From contig CM054118.1 of NCBI GenBank assembly GCA_028673005.1, positions 87,352,964-87,416,963 of the forward strand: DNA of 64,000 nt, written 5' to 3'. A program made the position numbers and the translations under genes. The notes below the pieces were generated by a model. It ran no database searches. It worked only from the letters and a program-made list of their open reading frames with translations, and was not told the origin of the DNA. The stretch's first letter is position 1. The number at the start of each line of letters is the position of its first letter. This DNA is from Tanypteryx hageni (taxonomy: Eukaryota; Arthropoda; Insecta; Odonata; Petaluridae). This document shows, one piece after another, positions 35,382 to 47,500 of the stretch.

Positions 35382-36467
35382 ACTAATTACGCAGCGAGTT
35401 TTCTTCAGCCCTCCCCCAACAACCCCTCATTTGGACAAAAAAAAACAATTCCATGGGTCTGCTTACGCTATCATCACAATGCAAAAATTACTGTTAAATA
35501 AAAATGGCGAATTATAATAGTACGTTCAAACGATCGCCCAAGACGCGGAATAATCTTTGTTAACCCCGATCGATACGCAAGAATACTTCTATTTTATACA
35601 ATAAGAAATCCTGAAGGCTAAGGTGGCGTCACGACAGGAATACATATTCACCGACTGACATAACATTCACGTAGATATGAAGTTAAAATTCAGTCTGCCG
35701 CAATAGCGACGTTGGCAATCAACATTTCCTAAAAAATTATAATGATCCTGTTAGAATAATATGGGCGCAGAAATGTATTTAAACATATAAATATTTGGAC
35801 TTGCACATTTTTGTTGGCACTATAAATCAAATTTGCTGTATTATACAAAATAATATTTACATTGTGTCAGATATGTAAGCTGTTTTCAGATTACCATATT
35901 GCTTCAGAGAAAATTGGGTAGCATGCAGACTGTAAGTAGGTTATTTGCTCTCACTATCCAATAATTACATAGTTCTATCGGGTAATCTTTCCTGTTTAAC
36001 GTGTGGGACATTTTTTAGATTCATTTGGTTTGCTAGAGCATACAGGTTTATATTTGGTGTCACCATGGCGACTTCCACTGAATCTTCTTTAAGATCATCC
36101 GCAGATCATAGCAATATAAATATAATGACTAATGTTATTCATTAAGAAAAATAATTACAACATTTAAAATATATTTTATAATTCACTTGGAATTCACTGG
36201 TGTTTCTCCTCCGTATTTCATGTGTAGAATGCTTCAATTCCTCCATTCTGAAGTATAATTAAAGTCTAGTTAATTATGACAATTATGAGACTAATCATTC
36301 CAAAGCACCATGATTCTGGAATACATATACAAATCTCATTCTTTTTAGTGTTGTATAACATTCATCATCGTGGGTTGTATTTAAATTGTATTGATCCATT
36401 TAAATCTTATTAAACTATTCCATTTTCATGTCCTTTTATTTCCATAGCATTAAATATCATATGCAAC
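35382..36467. other. unassigned AT-rich spacer
   Basis: No recognised gene; 66- and 119-residue frames here have no motif. Confidence 0.4.
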
Positions 36468-36600
36468 TAGGGTATCCAGACGTCCCTGTTTTCTGCGGTT
36501 TGTCCCTGTTTTATGTGTGGTGTCCCAGTATCCAGAAAAAAGTTTTCGGGATTCACAGTTGTCCCAGTTTTTGGGTTTCTGTCATTATATAAAGTAGCTG
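36468..36600. mobile_element. hAT-type element, left end only
   Basis: TAGGGTATCCAGACGTCCCTG with several GTCCC(A/T)GTTTT words behind it. Related in style to the element at 30,157. The right end was not found. Confidence 0.5.
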
Positions 36601-36823
36601 GTTCCAAAAATCGAATTATCGAAAGGAAACTTTAGCACAGATACAAAGAGATAGGGAGATTGTTAAGTGGCGTTTTATCATTAGTATGATTTTTCTTCAG
36701 TTAATGGCTCTGCTGTGGCAGTTTGGAACACAGCATGGGTGTCTGCCGTAACTTTTCTAAGGGGGCAAGGGGATAGGCAAGCTCCCACAGCCAGGTTTGG
36801 TGGGTTTAATGTTTTAGTGGTTT

Positions 36824-37140
36824 GTTTAAAGCAGTGATTCTTAACATTTTTAGCTCCCCGCACCCCTTGGTCTTTCAGAATATGCTTTCGCACCCCCGAA
36901 AAAATATCTTTGATTTACGCAAATGTTTCTTTCGAAGACATGAACATATAATCGTCTCATTTATAATTACTTGCGTTTATTCAAAGGCTGTGACAAATTA
37001 AATGACATTTCTCCAAAATGTTTTGTTGTATATTTTATTTTGTTTCTATTTAAATTAATTTTTTTTAAATCTCTAGATCAACATCTCGCACCCCTAGAAA
37101 CAGTGCCTCGCACCCCAGGTTAAGAACCACTGGTTTAAAG
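36824..37140. mobile_element. hAT MITE, 301 bp, perfect 8-bp duplication
   Basis: GTTTAAAG at 36824-36831 and 37133-37140. Ends CAGTGATTCTTAACA and, reversed, CAGTGGTTCTTAACCTGGG. CGCACCCC words sit near both ends. Confidence 0.9.
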
Positions 37141-37890
37141 GGTCTAGTACGATTCAGCGCCGCCTATTCATTGGCGCTGATTCATGACCGCCGATTCATG
37201 GCCGGGCCCAGTTCATCGCCGGCCGTTTCATGACCTGCCGTTTAATAGCCAGTATATTCAGTGCTAGTTTTATTAAAAGCTGGCATATGGCAATATTTTT
37301 ATTTTAAGAGATAAAGGCACGGTTCGAGAAGTAAATTTGTTGTATTTTCGGGAATTAAGAAAACTGTGAAAGAAAAATGAAATTAAAGAAAGAAAAAATT
37401 TTCATTTTCTATTTGTATTACAAATTGGTTTACAAAATACAAGTTATGAATGAGAATACATACTTTTTGAACTATTGGTTATACATTATAATGACATGCT
37501 TTATTATATAAAAGATTATGATTAAAAAATAAAACAAAGAAAAACATTATTGTTCCAAAACATATAAAAACACTAAATGATAAGAAACAATTACTGTGTC
37601 ACTTGGTAATCGTGTGCTAAACCACGTAAATATTCTATGGAGTCTATATTCCCATAATTCGAAACATTCCTTAAAATGCGCTGATCAGCTTCGCGATATT
37701 TTTTCAATCTCATTGGTGGACGATTTCCGGCAACAAGCTGTTCATAATAAGTATCGCGGCTCTTTTTTACTTTTCGTAATCCAACTATAAGCTTCCAAAT
37801 ACTTGACTAATGCATCCCCAGCTCAGCTTGCAGTCGACGATGGGCTGCTTCTGCATGGTTGTTGGTGCGGTCCTGTGCATCTAATGTCCG
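37141..37890. other. spacer with short GC-rich ATTCATGGCC repeats
   Basis: 37,165-37,250 holds about five imperfect 15-base units of the type GATTCATGGCCGCC. The rest is AT-rich. It may be the terminal region of the MULE beside it, which is inference. Confidence 0.4.
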
Positions 37891-39003
37891 ATTATACCCA
37901 AATTTCCGACGGAAACAAAGGAGGACGTCTACCATTTCCTCGTCTATTTAGACGACCGACGTAGTTGTCTTCAAACCAATTTAATAATGGTTGTAGTTCT
38001 ATCGGCAATTCATTCCCAAGCGCATCTACATACCCATCTAAATCAGCGACAGGAACAAATGATAATGCAATTACCATTTTTGCTTTTAACACAAATTCAG
38101 CATCATTGTTGTACAAATGGTTAACTCCCATTTCAGCTAAATGCTTTTTTCATGTTCTGTGCTAAATGGAAGAAGCATCCTTTTAGATTAACTTCCAGAA
38201 AGGAATCTTTCATGGCTGCAATAGCTGCTTGTTCGTAATCGCAGTGGATAGATTGCGATCTTAAATTTGGTATTAACGCTTTTATCATGTTAAAAATACG
38301 TGTGTACATTACTTGCTGTTTGTTTGGTAAAAGGGCATAAATATAGGGTGTACCCCACCATGTTTTATTGCCAGAACAATATAAATTTGGGAAAATAGTT
38401 TCGGCCCAATAGAGAATGTACCAACAGCATACCACGTATTTGATGTATGCAAATGTTGCAGCCAGCTTTCCCTACCAAAAATTAAAATTCTGTTTTGACC
38501 TTCCCCACTATCACCTATTAAAAAGTTTTCTTCAATCCTCGGTAGGGGTACACATATATTTTATATGAATCTGGCAATACTAACTCATGTAAGTCAATTG
38601 CAGCAACAGGTGCAGCACTTATTTCATTGCGTTTTCTCCTAGTTATTTTTCTCAAAGCTGTATTGTTTGGAAGTGATACTTGTGCAGCTTGCGAGAAATT
38701 TGTTAAACACTCATTTAGTACTTGAATTGTTCCTTCAACAGTCTCTTCGGCACGACACTTTATTTTTGTCACTACACTTGCTACTTCTATGTTCACTACC
38801 GAAGAATCGTGAGAATGACCATTAACTACCATAACAACTTTTCCATCCCTCGTGTGAATCCTCCCTTTGCAACGTCCTAGTTATTCGCAACGCCAAAATT
38901 TTAAACCTTCGTCGCTTTTACTACATTTTTCAAAAGTATAAAGAAATCCATTATGGGCGAACTTTTCCTTTCCTCTTTTGCTTAAAATTTTCTTTTCCAT
39001 TTT
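37891..39003 (-). pseudogene. MULE transposase pseudogene with FLYWCH-like N-terminus
   Basis: From about 39,003 (minus) an ATG opens a FLYWCH-like finger: GFLYTFEKCSKSDEG, then KFWRCE, a stop codon, GRCKGRIHTR and NGHSHD, the usual zinc ligands and GR-x-T motif. A helical linker of about 100 residues (38832-38518) follows. Then come SWLQHLHTSNTWYAVGTFSI (about 38,450-38,400) and QQVMYTRIFNMIKALIP, SIHCDYEQAAIAAM and GCFFHLAQNM. This is the MULE core, with the second catalytic Asp in the CDYE motif. In the first catalytic motif, normally ending DGTF, the Asp is Val. A last segment (38131-37892) runs to PLLNWFEDNYVG. Several frame breaks separate the parts, so it is inactive. Confidence 0.82.
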
Positions 39004-39339
39004 GAAGAGGTCATCTGATTAGATTTGTAGATTTTTCCGTTATTATGTGTCATTCTGCCGTCAATCTGAAATATTATAATATTATTATTGAGAATGATGT
39101 TAATCAGTCCCATACGAGCGATCTCAGAGATTCTAGCAAGGCAGTGAAGTAGAATGTAATGGGACATTAATTTAAGTATTTAAGTATACTTACAGCTTGC
39201 GTGTTTATAAACTGATAAAATTACAAAATACTGAAATTTGTAGAAGTTAATGGCTTTTTAAATTCCCTCCACCCTTCTATTTCTTTTGTGTTTGAACCTG
39301 AAACCAATGGTTTGCTTACTTTTTAGATCTCACTTTGTC
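39004..39339. other. AT-rich spacer
   Basis: No further coding signal. It may include the 5' non-coding part of the MULE. Confidence 0.4.
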
Positions 39340-40099
39340 CCTGCCGAACAGCACACCTACCTTCGCTATTTTCTCGTAAACCCACTTACACAGATCAGGT
39401 TATTCCCAATCACTCTTCCCATCATTTTTCTCACAAACACGCTGCTTTTCATTCTATGCTTCACCGCCTTCTTAGTATACCCCTTTCTAAACCAAATTTC
39501 CTTTTAGAACTTAACACCATTAAAAAGATCGCTATCAATAATGGCTACAAAACTGGTTTAATCGATAAAATTATCTCTAAAAAACGTTTATTTATTGCCT
39601 CCCAAAAAATCGTTTCTTTTCCGCCTAATCTCACCTCCAAACCTCTTAGTTGGCGCAGACTTCCATTTTTAGGAAACCTTTCTTATAATTTGTCCAACCT
39701 TTTCCTAAACTTAAACCTGCTTTCTACTCCCCAGTTACCTTTTCCAAATTATTCCTTAATGCTCAAGACCCGATACAGTTGTCATTAAGAAGTGGTGTAT
39801 ATAAACTTGCTTGTGATAATTGTGGAGCGGTCTACATCGGCAAAACGGGGAGGAGCTTTGACAAGAGGATTAAGGAGCATAAACGATACTTCCGTTTAAT
39901 TACTTTTAATTCTCAATTTGCGAAATATCTTTTAAACCTCAATCATCACAGTTTCTTCAACCCTAAATCCCTCCACTTTGAAATTAAATTAAATGCTTTT
40001 GAACAGCTAGAGATAATTATTTGTGAAGACTCGCTTATCTTAAATGAATACCTTTTCCACAATCATTCTCCTCTATTAAGCTTACCTAATATTTTGTAA
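39340..40099 (+). pseudogene. Penelope-like element: RT tail plus GIY-YIG endonuclease
   Basis: Plus-strand reading gives SRKPTYTDQVIPNHSSHHFS, then HKHAAFHSMLHRLLSIPLS and INNGYKTGLIDKIISKK. These are hallmarks of the segment linking reverse transcriptase and endonuclease in Penelope-like elements. After a frame break near 39,770 a 106-residue frame (39779-40099) begins the GIY-YIG domain. It has SGVYKLACDNCGAVYIGKTG, with the CxxC insertion typical of this group, and RSFDKRIKEHKR, with the conserved Arg and a His-Glu region. It ends normally at a TAA. The RT catalytic palm is missing, so the copy is 5'-truncated. Penelope elements copy themselves through target-primed reverse transcription. 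Confidence 0.85.
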
Positions 40100-40307
40100 A
40101 TACTTTGTATCTTTGTTGTCTTTGGCACTTTTACCAAGTTTTTGTAACATTTTGTAACTTTATTTTGCTTCAGCCTTCCTTTTCCAACCCCTTCATTTTC
40201 CTAAGTTTCTTTAATTACCTTCCATTCGTTTTCTGTGCAACGCCTCCTGTCTCACCCCCCCCTTTTTCTCTATATACATATATGGAACGATTTTTATAAT
40301 TTATCAC

Positions 40308-40345
40308 CTGATGATGCTACGATCGTAGTGAAACCGGTAGCGCCA
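40308..40345 (+). ncRNA. hammerhead-ribozyme-like motif behind Penelope ORF
   Basis: CTGATGA (40308-40314), then a self-complementary GCTACGATCGTAGT stem-loop, then GAAAC (40330-40334) and a palindromic ACCGGT followed by A. The block order fits a hammerhead with a minimal stem III; such minimal types have been reported from Penelope-like elements, where stem III is thought to form between two copies. Stem I pairs only partly (a C-A mismatch at the second pair). It lies about 200 bases behind the stop codon of the Penelope frame. Confidence 0.5.
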
Positions 40346-40379
40346 AAGAAATTTATGGAAGTGACAAAGTTCTTTCTTT

Positions 40380-40926
40380 TTCTCAATGAGTAAATTCCAC
40401 AGAGTTGAGCATGACCTCATTCTTGATATGTTTCAAGCATATTGCAGGAGATCCTCGCCTGCTTTCCTGACCTCAGGAAAATGCCTGTGTTAATCCCCTG
40501 ACCTAACCAGACATCAATGGTCGTTATCCCTTGACACAGGCCTGACTCACCCTTGCCCCTCCCCCAACAGACTCACATGCTAATGTATGATCTGTATTTT
40601 ATGAGGCACTGTCCATTTCAGCTTTGTGATTAAATGCTTGGTTCGATGTTTTATTATTTGATTCCAACTGCTCAAATGTTACTTTAACTGTGATTAATAG
40701 TAAATGTTTTCACATGGTTTACTAATTTTATGAAATTTGATTTCATATATCACTATACATTTCAATTTGATGATTAAAAGTTTGCTTCAGTGTTTTATTA
40801 TTTGATTCAAACTATTCAAAGGACATCAGAACGGAATCTATCGCCTTCAGAAAATTATAATATATAGATGTTAACTTAATTGTGATTAATCACACAAAAG
40901 AGTGGTAATTAGTAGAAGAAATCATG
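40380..40926. other. 3' flank of Penelope element and AT-rich spacer
   Basis: No gene. A TGATTAAA(T/A)G-TT-TT---GTTTTATTATTTGATTC box occurs at about 40,628 and 40,782, a short direct repeat. Confidence 0.45.
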
Positions 40927-41261
40927 GTACTTTGGTGTTAAAGCGGCACCACTTCCACAGCGCCTTTAGGGGCGAGATACGGAACTGCAAGACGTTGAAA
41001 GTGGCGAGATTTGGAATTACGTAGAGCAGTGCTCCATTGGAACTCGGCTGGGCCAGGGAAGGGAAAAACACTTCTACCCAAACCGGTGGGGCCGAGTAAA
41101 ATTTTCCTTCATGTTCAAATTTCCCTTCCCTGGCCCAACTGAGTTCCAATGGAGTACTGCTCCAATTAATTACAAATTTTGCCACTTTCAGTGCCTTGTA
41201 GTTCCATATCTCGCCCCTAGAGGGATGCTGCGGAGGTGGAGCTCTGTTAATACCAAAGTAC
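40927..41261. repeat. foldback element, 335 bp, arms about 140 bp
   Basis: 40,927-41,070 is inverted at 41,118-41,261. Shared words are GTACTTTGGT at the tips, AGGGGCGAGATA, GAAAGTGGC, GGAGCAGT-CTCCATTGGAACTC and GGGCCAGGGAAGGG at the centre. The arms differ at roughly 20% of positions. The middle loop of about 45 bp contains CCCAAACCGGTGGGGCC. A further right-arm copy stands alone at 42,122-42,275. Confidence 0.85.
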
Positions 41262-41309
41262 CCAGAATTTTTTCCACTCTTGCTATTTATATCGTAATAG
41301 AATAATCAA

Positions 41310-41370
41310 CAGGTCTCCAAACTATGGCCCACAGGCCACATAAGGCCCATTCAGTGATTTCATGTGACTT
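41310..41370. mobile_element. hAT-type element, left end only
   Basis: CAGGTCTCCAAACTATGGCC followed by CACAGGCCACATAAGGCCC. No opposite end found. Confidence 0.5.
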
Positions 41371-41699
41371 CATCTGGCCAGCTGTTCAATTCTAAGCAAT
41401 TAGTAAAATTAGCAATCATCTCCATAATGATTTTTTTGTTTTACAGACATTGGTATGTCCATGCCTGTCTTTATATAAGCTATTGCCCAGTTCACCAGGA
41501 TAAATTTATTTCTGTTGGTTATTTTGGACCATTCTATCTCATTACTTGTTAAAATAATGGTGCTACTCTTATGGAAATATGGACTGTCATCAAGGTGGGT
41601 TCAGTTGCTCAGGTTATGCTGTACATAAATTCCCACTAAGGTTGGTATTTAAATTTTATTTTCAATATTAAAATGTAAAGTTATGATCATATAAAGACT

Positions 41700-41844
41700 C
41701 AGGGCCAATGCTTGGAAAAGACAAAATGCCGCCCCAGTTCACCACATATTGGTGCAGATCGGTGGCGACACTGCTATTATGCAACCCCTAGAAATTGCCT
41801 CCTGAGGCAGTCGCCTCCCAAACTCACCTCACACAACAGCCCTG
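41700..41844. mobile_element. small hAT-like MITE
   Basis: Ends CAGGGCCAATG and, reversed, CAGGGCTGTTGTGTGAGG. Internal GCCTCCTGAGGCAGTCGCC. Flanking 8-mers match poorly (TAAA shared). Confidence 0.5.
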
Positions 41845-41976
41845 TAAAAGTATATATAAAATGCAATCATATGTTCCTCATCTATTCTACATGGCTGACA
41901 TTCTTTGCTTCAGATACTATCTTCAAATAAAGTGTACCTATACCCAATAAAACACATACTGTAATCCATAAATAGA

Positions 41977-41984
<8 letters not shown>

Positions 41985-42051
<67 letters not shown>
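41985..42051. repeat. (TA)n microsatellite, about 33 units
   Basis: Uninterrupted alternating T and A. It borders the repeat copy at 42,058. Confidence 0.95.
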
Positions 42052-42055
<4 letters not shown>

Positions 42056-42057
42056 AA

Positions 42058-42118
42058 GCCCAGTGAGCACTCACCAATTAGATGTCTTCAAGCTGGCGAG
42101 CTGCTGGTGGTGTCAAAG
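42058..42118 (-). repeat. dispersed repeat, copy 2 (partial)
   Basis: Minus strand matches the copies at 2,430-2,490 and 48,125-48,180: CTCGCCAGCTTGAAGAC and ATTGGTGAGTGCTCACTGGG. The hammerhead-like part is absent because the foldback arm at 42,122 replaces it. Confidence 0.7.
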
Positions 42119-42121
42119 TGA

Positions 42122-42275
42122 CAAAGTTCCCTTCCCTGGCCCAACCGGCTTCCAATGAAGTAATGCTCCAGGTAATTCCAAATTTCGCCACTTTCAGCGC
42201 CTTGTAGTTTCATATATCGCCCCTAGAGGAGCGCTACGGAGGTGGTGCTGTGCTAAATTGAAGTACCGAAGTCAT
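42122..42275. repeat. solitary right arm of the 40,927 foldback family
   Basis: Parallel to 41,118-41,261: TTCCCTTCCCTGGCCCAAC, TTCCAATG-AGTA-TGCTCCA, TTCGCCACTTTCAG, TCGCCCCTAGAGG and GAAGTACC. No left arm is present. Confidence 0.8.
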
Positions 42276-43483
42276 TTGAAGTAATTCTGCATTTCTATGT
42301 TTTTAGCGACATTTACTTAGAGTTAAACGACTTTCCAGCTACTTCTGAGGGTAGAATTAGCGACACTACAAACTTGTGTTTGCAAAACTGTTGTGAATAC
42401 AACTGCCTGAAAGACAAGGAATAAGCTGAGTTGTAAGCAGGCAGCGTCGCCAACTAACAGTTTTAATGATAAAACAAATTCACTTTTTTAAATGTATACT
42501 TTTCGTGTGTAATATAATTTAAAGAAAAAAAATTGTATTCAATAACATCGAAACGAAAACATAGATGTAGGAAAAACATCCAATCTCGAACATCGATGCA
42601 TCGCATGTCTCGCATGTGAAGCTTATTGTACTTCACACTTTCCGGTATGGTTTCGTCTGTTTTGATAGTATGTGTGGGAAGTTATATACGATATGCCACA
42701 TACGATATATCGACATTCGGCATGACCAACAAAGAAGTTTAAACGTGTCTAAAGTTTATTTATTGCAAGTTATGGAATACATACGCCGTTAAGATATTTA
42801 AAAACATTTAGGTAATTTGAAAAATATCTTATTTTATCGTAATCAGCAATTTAAATGACACATAATAGTATAAAGAAGTGATAAATGACACTTTTCACGT
42901 TCATGGCCATTCATCATCAATCAACTGCAGAGAAAGGAACTGAACACGAGAAAAACAAGCAGTGTTGGATATCAGCAATAACAGGTAATACACAGCAGAT
43001 ATTCATAAATAAATTTTTGTGCGTCATTAAAGCCTTCCAGGTGTCAAGTTTTTTAATTATAACATATCCGAAGAGCTAGCACAAACTATCAAATTACGCA
43101 ATAAACTTTAGATATTGTTTATGAATAAATGGAAGAGAGTAGAAAGCCAGAAATCATAGGTGTTATTAAGCATAGAATTATACGTATTCAGATATATAAT
43201 TTTATAACCTACAAATTACATTTATCCATTATTTCGTTGTCAATTACCGCCTTGCGCAAAATCTAGTTCACCCATCGTAGTTAACAATCGCAAACGAAAA
43301 AACTACGATAGGCAAGAGATCAAGATTAATAAAATTGATAGAAAAATACTTTAAAATAGTTTTCATATACTTTTCAGTGACTTGAAACTTAGCATAGCGT
43401 ATTTAAAAAAACATTTTGGATACGCTACCTGCTGAAATGTACGCTCTTGGACGGGCTTGGTCAAGGATTACAAGAGAACTACG

Positions 43484-45770
43484 TAGGGTAGGTTATTTTC
43501 TTTCTCAAAGACAATAATATCTTATAATTAACGTATAATGATATAAAAATTAAACACCTACCCCCCGCAGTTTTTTCGTAACATCAAGTTGTCTAAAACT
43601 ACAAAAATCTCGCGCGCAAGGCACCTTGACAAGAATATATTTTTTTCTGATAATAAAAACAACATAAGCAAATTAAAGTTTTTACAGATACTTAAATATA
43701 ACATCTCACGTTTACTCAAATTTTAGCCAATGAGTTATGATGAAACAACAAACAATTCAACGGAGATTTCGGATGCGCTGCCGACGTCAGTCAAGTAACG
43801 GTAAAACACACAATCTGCAATTATGGAAAACCTACGAAATCCAGGTAATAGCCACTAACAGCTCACGCGAAGCATTATAATCTACATATGATGATATGTA
43901 AGACTATTACTTACCCCTTTTAGATTTCACATTATCAAAGGTTATCCGACCTTCTCGACGCGTCACTCATACATCACTGTAAAACTTAAAAAATATTTAA
44001 AATTTATAATAACATATTAGCAGAGTGGTTTTTTTATATATGATAAAAAAATACTAATACGTTCTAAGATGCAAACAAAATTGACGTACCAAAAAATAAA
44101 TATTATAAAATACGATTTTTGGAAAACACAACGAAATATGCTTGAAGATCTCAAATTTGTTTAAGCAGCAATCACGATAAACGTAAAGAGAGGAGGTAAA
44201 CAAAAATTACAGACATAATTAAACATTACATGACAAATTTGGAAATGTATATCATAATCACCTATCCTCAAAAGATATCTCGCTGTATTAGATTATTCAA
44301 CCCTCGACGCGCCGTGGTCTAAATTTTGCGTAAAACTTAAACATTTCTAGTGGAGCTAAAACAAAAGATAAAATAATATTGTTCACAGTAATAACTAAGT
44401 ATATCATTTTGTGTATAAATTTATTTTTTCTACTACTTCCATCGAGAGAAAGCTTATTTCTATACGTTCAAAGATACCAAAGCGTCGAATCGAAGGTAAA
44501 TACAAATTGACAGAAAAAGTCAATGGCGTACGAAATTGATATTGACCACCCACATTAACCACTTTTGTCTAAATTGCACGACATTGTCAATTTGAACCTG
44601 GAACGTTTAAAACAACGCTTAATTGGACATCTCCACAGCCAGTTCGGCCGCGCCCGGCGCTCTCGAAGATGAGAAATCAACCATATCCGCCAAGCCAAGT
44701 AAGGTAGCTTATTACGGTAAACGGTTAAATATCAACAATTACACTTGACGTTCGGCAATGAAAACTAAATTAGCTTACCCCCCGCCGTTTTTCATATATT
44801 TTGAATTTTCAAAAAACGCCAAAATCGCGAAAAAACGTAAACGTGAAACTCGACAAATTTTTTCGAGCAAAAAGACGAAATATAGGAAATTAGCGTTAAC
44901 CCTGCCAAATAAATGTTGAATTATCTGTAATACTATGTATGTTTCAACAAGCTACCCCTCCCAAAAGGTTTTTCCAATAAGGGTTCCGGATGCGCTGCGG
45001 GTCCCTCTCGAGTGCAGGCCCGGGCCGACCCTACGATAGTTCAAAATTTTGGGGGGGGATATTTGTCAATACATGTACCCTATAGAAAATTAAATTATGC
45101 GTTCATTAGTGTATGTTGTTATTTCTTAATTGTCAGATACGTTGATTTTTCCAAAAACAATGGAAAAAGCGCACTCTCATATTTAAGACAAAAATATTTA
45201 TCTTTTTAACTAAGCAATGTAGGAAGTTTATTTTCACCTGAACAGCATTCATGGTATATTTGATTTTTCGATATTGTTTATCGTCACCTATTTTATCGAT
45301 AAGTATTTTTAACCTGCGATGACTGATGGGCTACCGTCCCCGGTGGGGCGTCGACGCCGCACGTCGTAGCCTATTGTGCAATTACTTAGTAGGGTAGGTT
45401 ATAGCGGGTGATTGTGTTAACAGCGCATAATTTATGTAATAAAGGAATTAATTCATTTTAACCTACCCCCCATAGTTTTTTTAGATAAGTGGGCTTTTCC
45501 AAAAATTGCGAAATCGCGCTCGATTTTCGCCGCGAAAATGAACAATTTTTTTCCGTAATAAAAAAACGACACACAAAAACAGTGAAATTAACTGTAAATA
45601 CGTGTTATTACCTTAGTGCTTCTAAGTAGTCGAAACCTCCCTATGTTCTCGAAAAAAATATTTTTGCGGGGTTCATTTGGTTCGGCGTCGACCCGGCTCG
45701 AAATTCATCAAAACGGTTAAAGACCAATTGAGAAAAAACCACGGGGGGTAGGTGTCTGCAAATAGTAGTT
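43484..45770. repeat. repeated GTAGGT / CCCCC module array
   Basis: The pair GTAGG(T/A)TA-like box and, about 80 bases on, a TACCTACCCCCC-GCAGTTTTT-like box occurs at 43,484/43,565, 44,698/44,775 and 45,390/45,470. The same pair lies in the right inverted repeat (50,010/49,930, minus). Looser pairs with spacing of 60-70 are at 43,850/43,912 and 44,192/44,262. Each is followed within about 60 bases by a GCGCG- or CGCGA-containing stretch. A GGATGCGCTGC word recurs at 43,770 and 44,988. Function unknown. Confidence 0.6.
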
Positions 45771-46184
45771 ATATATATAGTATTAAATTATCATTTAAAC
45801 CTTCTATTTTGATTTATATGATTTCTATGATAGACGTTTTAATTGCTTGGATTTACTTGAAAATGATGGTTGATGCAGTATAGATCCCAATCTAATAATC
45901 AGAGCCAGCCTTATAGGGTGTGGTGTATGAACTATATCCGAACCTCCAGCTGGTGCCATGAAGCTAGTATATTTTATAAAATAATTTTTAGTTAATAATA
46001 GTTAATTAAAAGGCAACAATCTTTATATTGCAAAATTCATTGCTTGCTGTTATTATGTAATTTCATGAAAATAAACCCAAAAGTTTTGGAAAGGAAATGT
46101 GGATGGACATGACCTGACTTAAAAAGCAACCATCTCCTACTTTTTGCAAAGAACATCTAAAAATGGAATAAATTTATGTTACAC
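45771..46184. other. AT-rich interior of the long-TIR element
   Basis: No gene or repeat recognised. Confidence 0.4.
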
Positions 46185-47500
46185 TCACTCTGTACATTTT
46201 ATAAATGAAAAGAAATCATCATCATAGGTAATCTGTCCGTAGACAGGTTCGTGATTATTCTTGGTTAAACCTGGTTCTCCATGTATTTCCGCTGTCCTCT
46301 TCATATCTTGATAACTCACTTTCCCTTTCAAATCGTCTATCAGCTGAAAACTTTTCCTACCTCTTTCCCTTTTCCCATCTAGTTTTCCTTCTAACACGTC
46401 TTTAATCATACTCTCTCTCCTCAGGTAATGTCCAACCCAGTTAGCCTTCCTCTTTCTGATAGTCTGTATAATCATTCGCTTCTCTCCTATTCTTCGTAGC
46501 ACTTCATCGTTTTTCATCCTATCTGTCCATTTTATTTTCAACATTCTCCTCCAAGTCCACATTTCAAAGCTTTCCAAGTATTTGATGCCATTTTTCCTTA
46601 GCGTCCATGTTTCTGCCCCATACAATGCTATACTCCGTACGTAGCATTTTATCAACTTCTTGCGGATATCTTACCTTATATTCCCTGTAAGTAGTTGTTT
46701 CTTTCTCCTGAAAGTCGCTTTTGCTTTTCCTATTCTAGTTCTGATCTAATCCGTACATTTTGCTTCTCGGGTTATGATGCTTCCAAGGTATTTATATTCT
46801 GAAACTTGTTCTAAAGGCTTTCCCCTAATACTTATGTTCAGATTCTCTTCTTTACCTGATATTCGAATGATCTTGGATTTTTCTGTATTTATTTCCATAC
46901 CATATTTTCTTCACTAGTCTATTTATCATTTTTTGTAGCTCCTCTTCCTTTCTTGCTAGAAGTACTTGATCATCTGCGTATTTTACTGTTCTTATAATCC
47001 TTCCTCCAATTTTGAAATCTCCTGTGCCTTCTAAAGCTTCTTGCATTAGACTTTCTCCATATATATTGAATAGGGTTGCTGATAGGCAGCAGCCTTGTCT
47101 TACTCCTCTACCGATATTTATTCCGCAGGTGTCCACATTCTCAAACCTGACCTTTACAACTTGATTCTCATATAGATTCCTAATCAGTCTCCTGTCTTTC
47201 CAGTCTACACCTATATCCTTTAAATCTTCATCAACTTTACCCAATTTACTCTATCGAAGGCCTTCTGCCAGTCTACGAAACATGTGCAGATATCTTGACT
47301 GTATTTTATTGCCCTTTCTGATATGATTCTAACTACTCCTATAGCATCTCTAGTTCCTCGTCCTTTTCTGAAACCGAATTGATCTTCCCCTAGTATTTCT
47401 TCTGCCTTTTTCTCCAGCCTTTTATTAAGAATCCTCGTGTTGATCTTCGATGTGTGTGACAGAAGGCTTATCGTTCTGTAATCTTTACACTGCATTGCCT
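46185..47500 (-). pseudogene. non-LTR retrotransposon reverse transcriptase, 5'-truncated
   Basis: Minus strand. 47495-47220 has DYRTISLLSHTSKI, LGEDQFGFRKGRGTRDAI and CTCFVDWQKAFDRVNW, with the first catalytic Asp of the RT palm. After a frameshift near 47,235 come GVRQGCCLSATLFNIY and VKYADDQVLLA, with the catalytic YADD box (47244-46852). Frame breaks and stops follow (YKYLGSIITREAKC near 46,790). Then 46655-46185 gives RSIALYGAETWTLRKNGIK, WRRMLKIKW and NWVGHYLRRESM, the C-terminal region. The endonuclease and first RT motifs are missing; truncation at 47,500 is typical of incomplete target-primed insertion. The clade is unclear, possibly RTE- or Jockey-related. Confidence 0.88.

Noticed and set aside
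43488..43572. Tiny 80-base intron (GTAGGT…GCAG)
   Set aside because: The sister modules lack a proper AG acceptor and no open reading frame flanks the segment, so splicing is not supported.
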